Positions 1 to 9,102 of a stretch of 64,000 bases of DNA are shown here, in pieces. How positions within the stretch are numbered: the first letter of the stretch is position 1; each line of letters opens with the position of its first letter. The position numbers were made by a program, and so were the translations under genes. This stretch comes from Methylosinus sp. C49. Lineage in GTDB: Bacteria > Pseudomonadota > Alphaproteobacteria > Rhizobiales > Beijerinckiaceae. The notes under the pieces are model-generated. The model saw nothing but the letters and a program-made list of their open reading frames with translations, searched no databases and had not been told where the DNA came from. The stretch spans positions 124,001-188,000 of the forward strand of contig NZ_AP022332.1 of the NCBI RefSeq assembly GCF_009936375.1. The letters run 5' to 3'.

Positions 1-425
1 GTCGTCGAGCCCATGTCGATGAATAGCGCCTCGGGGAAACGCCGCGCGACCAGCTCCGCGCTCGCCCGCCAATTGGCGGAGGCGATGGCCTGCGCCGCGC
101 CGCGAACATCGGCGAAGGGAAGGAAGCCGCCCTCCCCGGCGTAGAACAGCGTCTCGCCCTTCACGCGCCGGGCGACGGCCGAGGCGATGGCGGCGACGCC
201 GGCGGCGCGCGTCTCGAAAGCGTCGGAGAGCTCGGCCGTCATGGTGACGGCGAATCGATCCGCGGCGCCGAGCCGGGCGGCCGCCTCCTCTATCGCGCTC
301 TCGAGCCGCGCGAGGCCGTAATGCGGATTGCTGGGCAGCAGCAGCACCTCGACGATCCGCCCGTCAATGGCGCGCGCGGCCTTGAGATGCGCGCCGCCTA
401 TGTCGAAGCCGATGACGCTGGCCAT
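1..425 (-). CDS. H4MPT-linked C1-transfer pathway protein (hydantoinase/oxoprolinase-like), 3' part missing
   Basis: The frame runs from ATG at 425 off the left edge, giving about 141 residues. The N-terminus MASVIGFDIGGAHLKAA is an ASKHA-type nucleotide-binding start, and the last visible residues, FIDMGSTT, form a second such motif. This matches the hydantoinase/oxoprolinase-related family found beside H4MPT-pathway genes in methylotrophs, which is related to the archaeal enzyme that makes the furan-methylamine precursor of methanofuran. The position just downstream of mtdB and fae on the same strand supports a role in making or using the C1-carrier cofactor. The C-terminal part lies outside the window, so the exact reaction is not settled. 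Confidence 0.75.
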   Translation of the reverse strand, partial: MASVIGFDIGGAHLKAARAIDGRIVEVLLLPSNPHYGLARLESAIEEAAARLGAADRFAVTMTAELSDAFETRAAGVAAIASAVARRVKGETLFYAGEGGFLPFADVRGAAQAIASANWRASAELVARRFPEALFIDMGST

Positions 426-460
426 GAGCCTTTCCGTTTCGATCGCGCCCCTCACCCCTA

Positions 461-487
461 CCCTCTCCCCGCAGGCGGGGAGAGGGG
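461..487. repeat. Palindromic intergenic repeat, CCTCTCCC family (copy 1)
   Basis: Near-perfect inverted repeat with arms CCTCTCCCC (462-470) and GGGGAGAGG (477-485). The same core arms recur at 42125-42148 and 51873-51907, each time between genes. It behaves as a dispersed intergenic palindrome rather than a gene-specific site. Confidence 0.6.
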
Positions 488-506
488 GAATTCTGCGCGC
501 GCCTTC

Positions 507-540
507 AAAAAGCAAAAGGGGAGCCGCGAGCGGCTCCCCC
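507..540 (-). terminator. Rho-independent terminator after fae
   Basis: On the minus strand just after the fae stop there is a 9-bp GC-rich stem (arms 531-539 and 518-526, loop 527-530), followed by TTTTGCTTTTTG. It probably ends most fae transcription before the downstream C1 gene. Confidence 0.8.
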
Positions 541-567
541 CGAAGATAAGCGATCCGGTCGAAGCCG

Positions 568-1077
568 TCAGTTGGCGCCGAAAGGATGCTTGACGTCGTT
601 GCGCTTGGCGACGACCTCGGCGGCCTTCGGCTCGCCCTTGATGGCGCGGGCGATGGCTTCCTTGGTGGCCTGATAGTTGTACTCTTGGATCTTCTTGTCG
701 TCGCTCGCGTCCCAATGGATGAACACGCCGACCGAGATGAAGACGTCATCGGCCTCGGCGACCGGGATCACGCCCTCGGCGACCGAATCGGCGACCGCCT
801 TGGCGACGCCGGCCTGCGCCGGTCCGAACATCTGAACGGCCTGCTTGGCGTTCTTGATGGTGACCTTGTTGAACAGGATCGTGTTCGGCTTGGCCAGCAG
901 GTTCGGCGCGACGACGGCGAGCAGAGTGGTGAAGCCGTCCTTGTTGTTGACCAGCGCATTGGCGAAGGCGGTCTCGGCGGCGCTGCCGCGCGGTCCGATC
1001 AGCAGGTCGATGTGAGCGACCTCATTGCCTTCGCCGACGAGCGACTCGCCGACCAGAAGCTTGTTGATCACGGCCAT
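568..1077 (-). CDS. fae: Formaldehyde-activating enzyme Fae
   Basis: Protein of 169 residues, the usual length of Fae. It condenses formaldehyde with tetrahydromethanopterin to methylene-H4MPT in the cytoplasm, the entry step of the H4MPT oxidation pathway in methylotrophs. The N-terminus [17 protein letters not shown] and the following [11 protein letters not shown] block are family hallmarks; His22 occupies the position of the catalytic His. The start at 1077 is preceded by AAGGAAAAG; an in-frame extension to 1146 has no family similarity. It lies 135 bp downstream of mtdB, which encodes the next step, so the two are probably cotranscribed. A hairpin terminator follows. Confidence 0.97.
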   Translation of the reverse strand: MAVINKLLVGESLVGEGNEVAHIDLLIGPRGSAAETAFANALVNNKDGFTTLLAVVAPNLLAKPNTILFNKVTIKNAKQAVQMFGPAQAGVAKAVADSVAEGVIPVAEADDVFISVGVFIHWDASDDKKIQEYNYQATKEAIARAIKGEPKAAEVVAKRNDVKHPFGAN

Positions 1078-1212
1078 TTTCTTTTCCTTATGGCTTATCG
1101 CTGGGGGAATCCGAGCGAGGGAAGACGAGCCGCCGTCATCAATCATTTTCGCATGACAGCGGCAAGTCGGGACGAAACCGTCGGGACGAGGCCCGATCCA
1201 GATTCGAGCGGC

Positions 1213-2103
1213 TCAGAGCAGGCTGCGCGCCAGCGCGAAAGCATGGCGGAAGTCGAGGCGCAGCGGCTTGTCGGAAGTGGTCATCTGCTTGAAGAGACCG
1301 GCCTCCGTTCCGTATTTGATGTCGCCGATGGCGAGCGCGCCGATGCCGAGCGCGCCCGACGGCAGCTCGACGCCCTTGTCGTGCAGCTTGACGCCCTCGA
1401 CGCCGAGCGGCGGAACGGCGTTGACGTCCGCCGCGATGAGCAGCGATTTGGCGGCGGCGAGGTCTTCCGCGGACAGAACCTGGACGCCGGCGCGGGCCGC
1501 GCAGAGCGCGATCTCATGTTCGACGAGGAGGGCGCGCACCTGCTCGGACTTGCTGCCGTCGGCGGGCGTCACCTTCACGCCGAAGCGCTTCTCGATCTCC
1601 TCGGCCTGGACGGTCACGCGGTCGAGGCCGCTGTAGCCGACGATCGTCACCTCGGCGCCTTCGAGCGCGGCGATGACGGCGGAGGAATAGCCGACGACGC
1701 CGGTCGCGCCATAGACGACGATCTTGGCGCCTTTGAGCTCGCGGCCCTTCTTCTCGCGCAGCACCTTCTCGACGAAGGCGACCATGGCGCCGGCGGTGGT
1801 GAAGGAGCCGTAAGGGTCGGCGAAAAGCGAAATCTCGAAGGGCTTCAGCAGCGCCTTCTCGGCGGCGTCCAGCATGTCGAGCGCGAGCACGGCGTCACGG
1901 CCGGCGAAGAAAATTCCGGTGCGCAGAGCCGCCGAGGGCGCGCGGGAGAACATCGCGTCCTGCACCAGCGCCGTCACCTCGTCGAGAGTGACATTCGTGT
2001 AGGGGATCGCCACGTCGAAGCCCGCGTCGATCGCCATGTTGACGTCGAACGGGCTCATATGCTTCAGCGTGCTCAACATATGAAGGATCGATTTGGCGGC
2101 CAT
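1213..2103 (-). CDS. mtdB: NAD(P)-dependent methylene-H4MPT dehydrogenase MtdB
   Basis: Protein of 296 residues that oxidises methylene-H4MPT to methenyl-H4MPT with NAD(P)+. The N-terminus (SILHMLSTLKHMSPFDVNMA), the FADPYGSFTTAGAMVA block and the Rossmann motif VVYGATGVVGYSSAV near residues 130-145 match MtdB rather than the shorter NADP-specific MtdA. The conserved DVNAVPPLGVEG segment is also present. The ATG at 2103 has AGGAA about 6 bp upstream. It is the first gene of the mtdB-fae unit, so two consecutive steps of formaldehyde oxidation are made together. Confidence 0.95.
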   Translation of the reverse strand: MAAKSILHMLSTLKHMSPFDVNMAIDAGFDVAIPYTNVTLDEVTALVQDAMFSRAPSAALRTGIFFAGRDAVLALDMLDAAEKALLKPFEISLFADPYGSFTTAGAMVAFVEKVLREKKGRELKGAKIVVYGATGVVGYSSAVIAALEGAEVTIVGYSGLDRVTVQAEEIEKRFGVKVTPADGSKSEQVRALLVEHEIALCAARAGVQVLSAEDLAAAKSLLIAADVNAVPPLGVEGVKLHDKGVELPSGALGIGALAIGDIKYGTEAGLFKQMTTSDKPLRLDFRHAFALARSLL

Positions 2104-2316
2104 GGGAAATTCCTAACCTTTCTGTCCTTGCCGGCGTGCGAGCGCGCTGCGCGCCCTGCGTGACGCTCGAGCTCAGCCGAGCTTTCGGATGAGCGTTACC
2201 GGGACGGCGGGCGCGGGCGTAGCCCGGTCTCGAATGGCGAGACGCATAGACCGCAGAACGGGACGAATGTCCAGCCTATTGTCCCGCCCCAGGACAGCGC
2301 AGGGGCGACAGTGGCC

Positions 2317-2556
2317 TCAATAGCCGAAAGGCGACGCCCCGAAGGTGGAGCCCGCGCCCGGCGGATCGAAGCGATAGCCGTCGGCGCCCCAGACCGGCGC
2401 CGGGCGCACGGGCGCGGCATAGACGGGTGCGGCGTAGACGGGGGCCGCCGCCGGCGGCGCATAGGCCGGGCGGCGGGAGGAGCGCTTCGCCTCGGCGGGA
2501 GCGGCGGCGAGAAGCGCGCCGGCGAGCAGGACGATCGCAAAGCCGCCGATTTTCAT
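2317..2556 (-). CDS. Small secreted Ala/Pro-rich protein, unknown function
   Basis: A 79-residue product starting MKIGGFAIVLLAGALLAAAPAEA, a convincing Sec signal peptide with an AEA cleavage site. The mature part begins KRSSRRPAYAPPAAAPVYAAP, a low-complexity Pro/Ala/Tyr stretch with a repeated PVYAAP unit, and ends GSTFGASPFGY. The start at 2556 has GAGGG 8 bp upstream; an alternative ATG 15 bp earlier would add MRAWI. I recognise no domain. Short exported proteins of this composition are common in Rhizobiales; a periplasmic or surface location is inferred from the signal alone. Confidence 0.6.
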   Translation of the reverse strand: MKIGGFAIVLLAGALLAAAPAEAKRSSRRPAYAPPAAAPVYAAPVYAAPVRPAPVWGADGYRFDPPGAGSTFGASPFGY

Positions 2557-2709
2557 GATCCATGCCCTCATTGACCGCAGATGCGGCTCCGCTGGAGGAA
2601 ATCGGGCGGCGCCCGGCGGCGTCAAGGGCGCCGCGCGAGCGCTTTTCGCAATGCGTTTCCTCGACATATTTATTGCCATCGGCTCGAGCTGGGCGCATTC
2701 TTCGCGCCC

Positions 2710-3120
2710 ATGTCGGACGAGGCGTCTCTACTCGCGGCCAACGCCGCTTATTATCGAGCCTTCGTCGCCGCGGACCTGGATGGGATGGCGGCGATCTGGG
2801 GCGATGAGGAAATCTGCTGCATCCACCCCGGCTGGCCGCCGATCTTCGGGCGCGAGCAGGTGCTGGCCTCCTTTCGCGAGATTTTGCGCAACCCCATGCA
2901 GGACCCGGTTCTGCGCCGCAGCGAGCGCGCGCTGCTCTGCGGCTCCGAGGGACGCGTCGTCTGCATAGAGATGGTCGGCCAGGCGGCGCTCGTCGCCACC
3001 AACAGCTTCCGGCTCGTCGATGGCGCGTGGCGTCTGGCGCATCATCAGGCGAGCCCGCTGATGGTCCAGAGCGAGCCGCCGCCGACCCCGCAGGCGCCGC
3101 CGACGCGCTCGCTGCATTGA
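2710..3120 (+). CDS. NTF2/SnoaL-like domain protein
   Basis: A 136-residue cytoplasmic protein. The pattern NAAYYRAFVAADLDGMAAIW, then CIHPGW, GREQVLASFREIL and a C-terminal FRLVDGAWRLAHHQAS follows the cone-shaped NTF2-like/SnoaL fold, in its calcium/calmodulin-kinase-II-association-like subgroup. The His of CIHPGW is usually conserved there. A Pro-rich tail (PPPTPQAPP) follows the domain. No clear ribosome-binding site precedes ATG 2710, but residues upstream of it do not fit the fold. Substrate and role are unknown. It is divergent from the small secreted protein and upstream of rpmB. Confidence 0.75.
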   Translation: MSDEASLLAANAAYYRAFVAADLDGMAAIWGDEEICCIHPGWPPIFGREQVLASFREILRNPMQDPVLRRSERALLCGSEGRVVCIEMVGQAALVATNSFRLVDGAWRLAHHQASPLMVQSEPPPTPQAPPTRSLH

Positions 3121-3171
3121 CGGTAGGTTCGCCGAAGCTTCACAGGATCGCCATGAAGGCGACATCCCCTG

Positions 3172-3201
3172 TTGACCTTGCGCCGCCCCTGCCTCTATAA
3201 G
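3172..3201 (+). promoter_or_regulatory. Sigma-70-type promoter of rpmB
   Basis: TTGACC (3172-3177), an 18-bp spacer and TATAAG (3196-3201), about 115 bp upstream of rpmB. It is close to the housekeeping consensus and lies just beyond the end of the NTF2-like gene. Confidence 0.6.
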
Positions 3202-3317
3202 ACCGCCCAACCAAGGGCTCGCCCCCCGGGGCGCGGGGCCTTTGCGCGATTTTCATGTCATACGGCCATCGAATGGCGCGGCCTCCCGCGCTCTGCGCCG
3301 ATCGAAAGGAAAAGACA

Positions 3318-3617
3318 ATGTCCCGCCGTTGCGAACTGACCGGCAAAGGCGTGCAGACGGGCAATCTCGTCAGCCACTCCAACCGCAAGACGCGCACCCG
3401 CTTTCTGCCCAATCTGGTCAATGTGACGCTGGCCTCGGACGCGCTGGCGCGCTCCGTGCGTCTTCGCGTCTCGGCGGCGGCTCTGCGCTCGGTCGAGCAT
3501 CGCGGCGGCCTGGACGGCTTCCTCGTCAAGGCGCGCGACACGGAACTCTCCGACGACGCCCGCGCGCTGAAGCGCGAGATCGTCAAGAAGCTGGCCGCCG
3601 CCCCCGCGACCGCCTGA
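3318..3617 (+). CDS. rpmB: Large ribosomal subunit protein bL28
   Basis: A 99-residue basic protein starting [16 protein letters not shown], the typical bL28 N-terminus, followed by [14 protein letters not shown]. It is a structural component of the 50S subunit. ATG 3318 is preceded by AAAGGAAAAG; an in-frame ATG at 3255 would add 21 unrelated residues. Length is normal for alphaproteobacterial bL28. A monocistronic unit is suggested by its own promoter and a strong terminator. Confidence 0.97.
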   Translation: MSRRCELTGKGVQTGNLVSHSNRKTRTRFLPNLVNVTLASDALARSVRLRVSAAALRSVEHRGGLDGFLVKARDTELSDDARALKREIVKKLAAAPATA

Positions 3618-3678
3618 TCTCGACGCCACGGGATACGCTCCTTCAAAGGCGCGCTCTGTTCCGGCTCAAAGACAAATA

Positions 3679-3720
3679 GACCCCGCGCCCTGGGCAAGAG
3701 CGCGGGGTCTTTCCTGTTTT
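3679..3720 (+). terminator. Rho-independent terminator of rpmB
   Basis: A perfect 10-bp stem (3679-3688 with 3700-3709, 11-nt loop) followed by TTTCCTGTTTT. Confidence 0.9.
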
Positions 3721-3779
3721 GGCCGCCCTTGCCGACGCGAGCCCCCAGCCGCGCGCCGGCAATCGCTCCGGGCGGCGTG

Positions 3780-3929
3780 TCAGCCCCAGATCGACAAAGC
3801 TACGCTGAGCAGCAGGGGAAGGGTGGCCAGCGAGAAGATCGCGGCGACGCAGAGAACCCTCTGGACGTCGAGCGGCTCGTGAGACGCCGCGGGCAATCCC
3901 GCATTTCGAACTTTGCCAAAGGAAATCAT
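3780..3929 (-). CDS. Small single-span membrane protein, 49 residues
   Basis: A short frame from ATG 3929 to TGA at 3780-3782, preceded by GAGGGAG at ideal spacing. The product starts MISFGKVRNAGLPAASHEPL and ends in a hydrophobic span, VLCVAAIFSLATLPLLLSVA, with the final residues IWG. This looks like a one-helix inner-membrane peptide. I do not recognise a family. Support is the strong ribosome-binding site, the clean membrane helix and the lack of any competing gene; a palindrome lies about 180 bp upstream. Function unknown. Confidence 0.55.
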   Translation of the reverse strand: MISFGKVRNAGLPAASHEPLDVQRVLCVAAIFSLATLPLLLSVALSIWG

Positions 3930-4104
3930 ACGCAACTCCCTCGTCACTCTCGGACGGCCGATCGCTCGGACATCCGATCGTCACTGCACGCGCACCAGAC
4001 GGTCGCGCCGAAATATTAATGCAACAGCCGCCCTGAAGGTTCCCCCGCCGACTCGTTTTCGGCGCGGTTGAGCGCTGGTTGCGAAATTAACTCGACTTAA
4101 ACTC

Positions 4105-4122
4105 ATTCACCATTCGGTGAAT
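4105..4122. promoter_or_regulatory. Palindrome ATTCACC-N4-GGTGAAT, possible operator
   Basis: Perfect 7-bp arms around a 4-bp spacer, in an AT-richer stretch between the 3' end of cobT and the small membrane gene that starts at 3929 on the minus strand. Symmetry and size suit a dimeric regulator; the regulator is unknown. Confidence 0.35.
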
Positions 4123-4167
4123 TACGAGAGGCGATTCGGGACGACGAGCGCCACCCCGAGCGCCCCC

Positions 4168-6096
4168 TCACGGCGCCGTGGCGAGGACGCGCGGCCGCTG
4201 CGGCGCCGCGCGTTGCGGAGCGCGCGCCGGGGCAGGCGCGGCGTTCTCGCTGAACAGCTCGGCGAGCTTTTCCGTCATCGCGCCGCCCAATTCCTCCGCA
4301 TCCACGATGGTCACGGCGCGGCGGTAATAGCGCGTCACGTCATGGCCGATGCCGATGGCGATCAGCTCGACCGGCGATTTGGTCTCGATCTCCTGAATGA
4401 CGTGCCGCAAATGGCGCTCGAGATAATTGCCCGGATTGACCGACAGAGTGGAATCGTCGACCGGGGCGCCGTCGGAGATCATCATCAGAATGCGGCGCTG
4501 CTCCTGCCGCGCCAGCAGGCGGCGATGCGCCCAGTCGAGCGCCTCCCCGTCGATATTCTCCTTCAACAGGCCCTCGCGCATCATCAGGCCGAGATTACGG
4601 CGCGCGCGCCGCCAGGGCGCGTCGGCGGCCTTGTAGATGATGTGGCGTATGTCGTTGAGCCGGCCCGGGTTCGGCGGCTTGCCGTCGGCGATCCATATCT
4701 CGCGCGATTGGCCGCCCTTCCAGGCCTTGGTGGTGAAGCCCAAAATCTCCACCTTCACGCCGCAGCGCTCCAGCGTGCGGGCGAGAATATCGGCGCAGGT
4801 CGACGCCACTGTGATCGGCCGGCCGCGCATGGAGCCCGAATTGTCGAGCAGCAGCGTCACCACCGTATCGCGGAAATTCGTGTCCTTCTCGCGCTTGAAG
4901 GAGAGCGGCTGCTGCGGATCGATGACGACGCGCGGCAGGCGCGCGGGATCGAGCATCCCCTCCTCGAGATCGAACTCCCAAGCGCGGTTCTGCTGCGCCA
5001 TCAGCCGCCGCTGCAGGCGATTGGCGAGCCGGCCGACGACAGAGGAGAGATGCAGGAGCTGCTTGTCGAGATAGGAGCGCAGGCGATCCAGCTCCTCGGC
5101 GTCGCAGAGGTCCTCCGCCTTCACCGTCTCGTCGAAGCGAGACGTATAGGCCCTGTATTCGCCGCCGGAGCGATCGGCCGAGGAGGTCGGCGGGCGCCGC
5201 GTCTCCATTGCCTCGTCCACATCGCCGGAGTCGATCTCCTCCAGCATCTCGCTGTCGAGAATTTCGGCGGCTTCGCTCTCGCCCTTCTCCAGCGCCTCCT
5301 CGGAGGCGGTGGCGGTGTCCATCTCGGAGGAGCCGGACTGCTTGTCCTCCTCGGTCTCCTCGCCCTCGGCCTCGTCGGGATTTTGCGGCTGGTCCTCGCT
5401 CGGCTCCTCGGCGTCCTCCTCGCCGCCCGCGCTCTCGCCCTCGAGCTCGAGGGACGCGAGCAGGCGATGCGCGAGCTGCGCGAAGCCGCGCTGATTCTCG
5501 AGCGCCGAGACAAGCTTGTCGAGATCGGCGCCGGCGCGCTCCTCGATCCACGGGCGCCAGAGATCGACCGCCTTGCGGCCATGCGGCGGCGGCGCAATGC
5601 CCGTCAGACGCTCGCGCGCGATGAGCGCCAGCGCATCCTCGAGCGGCGCGTCCTCGCGCGTCTCGATCTCGGAGAAGCGGGCGCGCTGATAGCGATCGTC
5701 GAGCATGGCGCCGATATTGGCGGCGACGCCGTCCATGCGGCGCGAGCCGATCGATTCGACGCGCGCCTGCTCCAGCGCGTCGAAGGCGGCGCGGGCGTCG
5801 GGAGATTGCGGCTGCACGCGGCGATGGACCGCCTCATCGTGGCAGGCGAGGCGCAGAGCGATGGAATCGGCGTGGCCGCGCACAATGGCGGCGTCCTGGG
5901 CGGTGAGCTTGCGCGGCGGCTCCGGCAGGCGCGCCTTGGCCTTGTCGTCGGCGCCGAGCAGCATGGCGCGCTCCGGCGAGAAGGAGACTTCCAGCTCCGA
6001 ACGCTTGGCCATGGCGCGCATCGCGCCGGCGACGGCGCGCTTGAACGGCTCTTGCGGAGCCTCCTTCGGCGAGGCGGGTTTGCGATTGGTTGCCAT
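4168..6096 (-). CDS. cobT: Aerobic cobaltochelatase subunit CobT
   Basis: A 642-residue protein of the CobT family. With CobN and CobS it inserts cobalt into hydrogenobyrinic acid a,c-diamide during aerobic cobalamin synthesis. Visible parts are an N-terminal helical region, a long acidic low-complexity stretch (about residues 215-295, rich in Glu/Asp/Ser) and a C-terminal von Willebrand A domain with an intact MIDAS motif [10 protein letters not shown] starting near residue 418. Length is normal (about 630). The cobS partner is not adjacent here. A 20-residue Ala/Pro/Arg tail follows the VWA domain. Confidence 0.95.
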   Translation of the reverse strand: MATNRKPASPKEAPQEPFKRAVAGAMRAMAKRSELEVSFSPERAMLLGADDKAKARLPEPPRKLTAQDAAIVRGHADSIALRLACHDEAVHRRVQPQSPDARAAFDALEQARVESIGSRRMDGVAANIGAMLDDRYQRARFSEIETREDAPLEDALALIARERLTGIAPPPHGRKAVDLWRPWIEERAGADLDKLVSALENQRGFAQLAHRLLASLELEGESAGGEEDAEEPSEDQPQNPDEAEGEETEEDKQSGSSEMDTATASEEALEKGESEAAEILDSEMLEEIDSGDVDEAMETRRPPTSSADRSGGEYRAYTSRFDETVKAEDLCDAEELDRLRSYLDKQLLHLSSVVGRLANRLQRRLMAQQNRAWEFDLEEGMLDPARLPRVVIDPQQPLSFKREKDTNFRDTVVTLLLDNSGSMRGRPITVASTCADILARTLERCGVKVEILGFTTKAWKGGQSREIWIADGKPPNPGRLNDIRHIIYKAADAPWRRARRNLGLMMREGLLKENIDGEALDWAHRRLLARQEQRRILMMISDGAPVDDSTLSVNPGNYLERHLRHVIQEIETKSPVELIAIGIGHDVTRYYRRAVTIVDAEELGGAMTEKLAELFSENAAPAPARAPQRAAPQRPRVLATAP

Positions 6097-6315
6097 AGAA
6101 GTCCGTTCGATCGTGAGCTCGGCGCCCGCCTTCGGGCGAGCGAGCCAATATAGCCTATGCCGGATCGAGAGTTATGAAAATCGCCGAAGACGAAATCACC
6201 CGCGGATTCCGACGACGCGCGAGTTTCTCGTTAACTATCAGCTATTTCGGCCGGCATATGACGGATAGATGACGCCATTTCAATCTAAGATGTTGAATTA
6301 TTTACTGTTTTTTCA

Positions 6316-8850
6316 ATGCTTCCGGTCAATTTCTCGCGCCAGAAGCCCCTCGATCCGAGCCGAACCATGTATGAGATCGCCTCCCGATATGGAGTCGTCA
6401 CCGAATTTCGCGACGTCGACGAGCTGTGTTTCAAATGGCAGGTCGAGGCGCCGGTCGGCGGCCTGCCGCCCTATGAGCAGATCGCGCTGGGTAGCCTCGG
6501 CCGGCTCGCCGACGATCTGGCGCTGGCGGGACGCGACGAGGACGGCGGCTTCGCGTTCTTCTATGGCGGCGGCGCCTTCGAGGCCTGGCTGGGCGCGTCG
6601 CTGCGCGGCCTGCGGCTCGACGCTCTGGAGCGCAATTACCGCGACGCCATCGCCGAGGCTCTCGACGCGGCCTGCGCGCGCGGAGCGCCGGCGGCGGCGA
6701 TCGCGCGCAGCATTCGCGGCGGCCTGGTGCGAACCTGCGAGATCGTCGTCTTCCCGCTGTCGAGCCATTGGGGCGCGACGCTGTTTCTCGTCTTCGCGCG
6801 TGAGCGGGCCTCCAAGCACGATCTCGTCGACGCGATCTATCGCGCCACCGACGGCGGGCTGGCGACGCTCGCCGCCGTCCACGCCGGCCGCGACATAATC
6901 GATTTCATCATCGTGAGCCTCAACGCCAGCGCCAGCCGATTCTTCGGCGGCGCCGAGCGCGATCTGCAATGGCGGCGCATCAGCGAGATCGTCCCGGCCT
7001 GGATGGCCGACGGGACCTTCGAGCGCTTCTCCGCCATTTTCCGATCGGCGCTCCCCGACACATTCGAGGTCGCGCATCGCTCGGCCGAGGGCGCCGCGAT
7101 GCATTTGCGGCTCTCCGCCGCGCCCATGGGCGATCTCGTCGGCGTGACGCTCACCGACGTCACGCCGCTGAAGGCGCGCGAGGCCTCCTTCCGCCTGCTG
7201 TTCGAGAGCAATCCCATGCCCATGTGGGTGCATGATCCGCAGAGCCTGCGCATCATGGCCGTCAACGACGCCGCGGTCGCCCATTACGGCTATGCGCGCG
7301 AGCGCTTTCTTCGTTCCACCTTGCTCGACCTCTATGCGGAGGAAGAATGGCCGGCGGTGACGATCGCCCATGAGAGCGCGGCCGTTCGCCGTCCGTCGGA
7401 CCGCATATGGATCAATCGCACGGCGGAGGGGCGCGAGATAAAGGTGCAGAATTACGCGCGCGAAATCTCCTTCGACGATCGTCCGGCGATTTTGCTCGCC
7501 ATTGTCGACGTCACCGAGCAGCGCGAGCAGGCCGCCCGCATCGCCCATCTCGCGCATCACGATCCGCTCACCGGCCTCGCCAATCGCGCGCTCTTCCGCG
7601 CGCGGCTGACGGACGGGCTGCAGCGGCTCGAGAGCGGCGCGGAAAGCCTCTGCGTGCTCTATCTCGATCTCGACGGCTTCAAGGACGTGAACGACGCCTT
7701 CGGCCACCCGGTCGGCGATCGGCTGCTGATCGCCGTCGCCGAGCGGCTGAGCGAGACTCTGGCGCCGGGCGATATGGTGGCGCGCGTCGGCGGCGACGAA
7801 TTCGCTATCGTCCAATCGGGCGCCGGAGCGAGCGAGGCGGACCGTCTCGCCGAGCGCATCGTGAGCGAGCTGAGCATTCCCTATGAGGTCGACGGCCATT
7901 CGGTGACGGTCGGCGCCAGCGTCGGCATTTCGGTCGCGCCCATCGACAGCGGCGACGCCGATATTCTGCTCAAGAACGCCGACATAGCGCTCTATCGCGC
8001 CAAGGCGGACGGGCGCGGCCTGCATCGCTTCTTCGAGCCGGAGATGGCCGCCTCCATTCTCGTGCGCCGCACGATGGAGGCCGACCTGCGCCATGCGCTC
8101 GCCGCCGGCGAGTTCGAAATCTATTATCAGCCGCTCATCGACCTGGCGACCAATCGCATCGTCGCCTCGGAGGCGCTGCTGCGCTGGTTCCATCCCCTGC
8201 GCGGCTCGATTTCGCCCAATGAGTTCATTCCGATCGCAGAGGAGACCGGGCTCATCACGCCGATCGGCGAATGGGTGCTGCGCGAGGCCTGCCGCGAGGC
8301 GGCGAGCTGGCCGGAGCCGATCGGCGTCTGCGTCAATCTCTCGCCCGCGCAATTTCGCTCGCGCTCGCTGGTGGCCTCGGTCCTGTCGGCGCTGGCGACG
8401 AGTGGCCTCGCGCCGCAGCGGCTCGAGCTCGAGATCACCGAATCGGTGCTGCTCGCCGAAAACCACGCCAATCTCGCCGTGCTGCATCAAATGCGCAGCC
8501 TCGGCGTGTGCATATCGATGGATGATTTCGGCACCGGCTATTCGAGCCTAAGCTATCTGCGCTCCTTCCCCTTCGACAAGATCAAGATCGACCGCTCCTT
8601 CGTGAAGGAGCTGCCGGAGAATCAGGAATGCGGGGCGATCGTGCGCGCAGTCGCCGGGATCGGGCAGTGCCTCGGCGTCGCCACCGTGGCCGAGGGCGTG
8701 GAGACGCATGAGCAATTGGCGCGGCTGCGCGCGGAAGGCTGCACGCAGATGCAGGGCTTTTTGTTCAGCCGCCCGACGCCGGCCGCAGAGCTACGGCGCA
8801 TGCTGGAGAGCAACGATAAGAGATGGGCGGAGGCGGTGAGCGCGGCGTGA
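6316..8850 (+). CDS. PAS-PAS-GGDEF-EAL cyclic-di-GMP turnover protein
   Basis: An 844-residue cytoplasmic protein. Residues 1 to about 180 form an unassigned sensory region, then come two PAS-like domains (about 185-290 and 293-400), a GGDEF domain from about residue 412 and an EAL domain from about 585 to the end. Both catalytic signatures are intact: VGGDEFAI at about 490-497, and SEALLRW near 618 with DDFGTGYSSLSYL later. It could therefore make and degrade c-di-GMP. No transmembrane segment is evident. ATG 6316 has a poor ribosome-binding site; Met18 (6367) is an alternative start. It is divergent from cobT and monocistronic. Confidence 0.9.
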   Translation: MLPVNFSRQKPLDPSRTMYEIASRYGVVTEFRDVDELCFKWQVEAPVGGLPPYEQIALGSLGRLADDLALAGRDEDGGFAFFYGGGAFEAWLGASLRGLRLDALERNYRDAIAEALDAACARGAPAAAIARSIRGGLVRTCEIVVFPLSSHWGATLFLVFARERASKHDLVDAIYRATDGGLATLAAVHAGRDIIDFIIVSLNASASRFFGGAERDLQWRRISEIVPAWMADGTFERFSAIFRSALPDTFEVAHRSAEGAAMHLRLSAAPMGDLVGVTLTDVTPLKAREASFRLLFESNPMPMWVHDPQSLRIMAVNDAAVAHYGYARERFLRSTLLDLYAEEEWPAVTIAHESAAVRRPSDRIWINRTAEGREIKVQNYAREISFDDRPAILLAIVDVTEQREQAARIAHLAHHDPLTGLANRALFRARLTDGLQRLESGAESLCVLYLDLDGFKDVNDAFGHPVGDRLLIAVAERLSETLAPGDMVARVGGDEFAIVQSGAGASEADRLAERIVSELSIPYEVDGHSVTVGASVGISVAPIDSGDADILLKNADIALYRAKADGRGLHRFFEPEMAASILVRRTMEADLRHALAAGEFEIYYQPLIDLATNRIVASEALLRWFHPLRGSISPNEFIPIAEETGLITPIGEWVLREACREAASWPEPIGVCVNLSPAQFRSRSLVASVLSALATSGLAPQRLELEITESVLLAENHANLAVLHQMRSLGVCISMDDFGTGYSSLSYLRSFPFDKIKIDRSFVKELPENQECGAIVRAVAGIGQCLGVATVAEGVETHEQLARLRAEGCTQMQGFLFSRPTPAAELRRMLESNDKRWAEAVSAA

Positions 8851-8877
8851 GCTTTTCCGCCGCGGCGCGCCGTAGAA

Positions 8878-8962
8878 TGGTGGGGGAAGTAGGACTCGAA
8901 CCTACGAAGGCATAGCCAGCGGATTTACAGTCCGCCCCCTTTGCCGCTCGGGACATTCCCCC
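8878..8962 (-). tRNA. tRNA-Tyr (GUA)
   Basis: On the minus strand the acceptor GGGGGAA (8962-8956) pairs with the 3' strand at 8882-8888, followed by discriminator A and an encoded CCA. The anticodon stem-loop CGGACTGTAAATCCG gives anticodon GUA. The T-arm GTAGGTTCGAGTCCTAC is standard. A long variable arm (class II tRNA) fits bacterial tRNA-Tyr. Confidence 0.97.
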
Positions 8963-9102
8963 AGCTTCTCGACGGACCCAAGAGGATAGGTCCCGCGAGC
9001 GACGGCCCCGTGAAGGGCCGGTGAAGCAGGGCGCATATGGGGAATTTGCGTCCCCGCTGTCAACCCGAAAATGACCGAAGGCGTCGCCGGCCCGTCGCCG
9101 GC

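Noticed and set aside
4087-4100. TTAA-N6-TTAA as a CtrA box
   Set aside because: The established full site needs a 7-bp spacer; here it is 6, so I do not call it.
4117-6153. A 678-codon plus-strand frame across cobT
   Set aside because: Antisense shadow of cobT, whose VWA/MIDAS and acidic domains are convincing.
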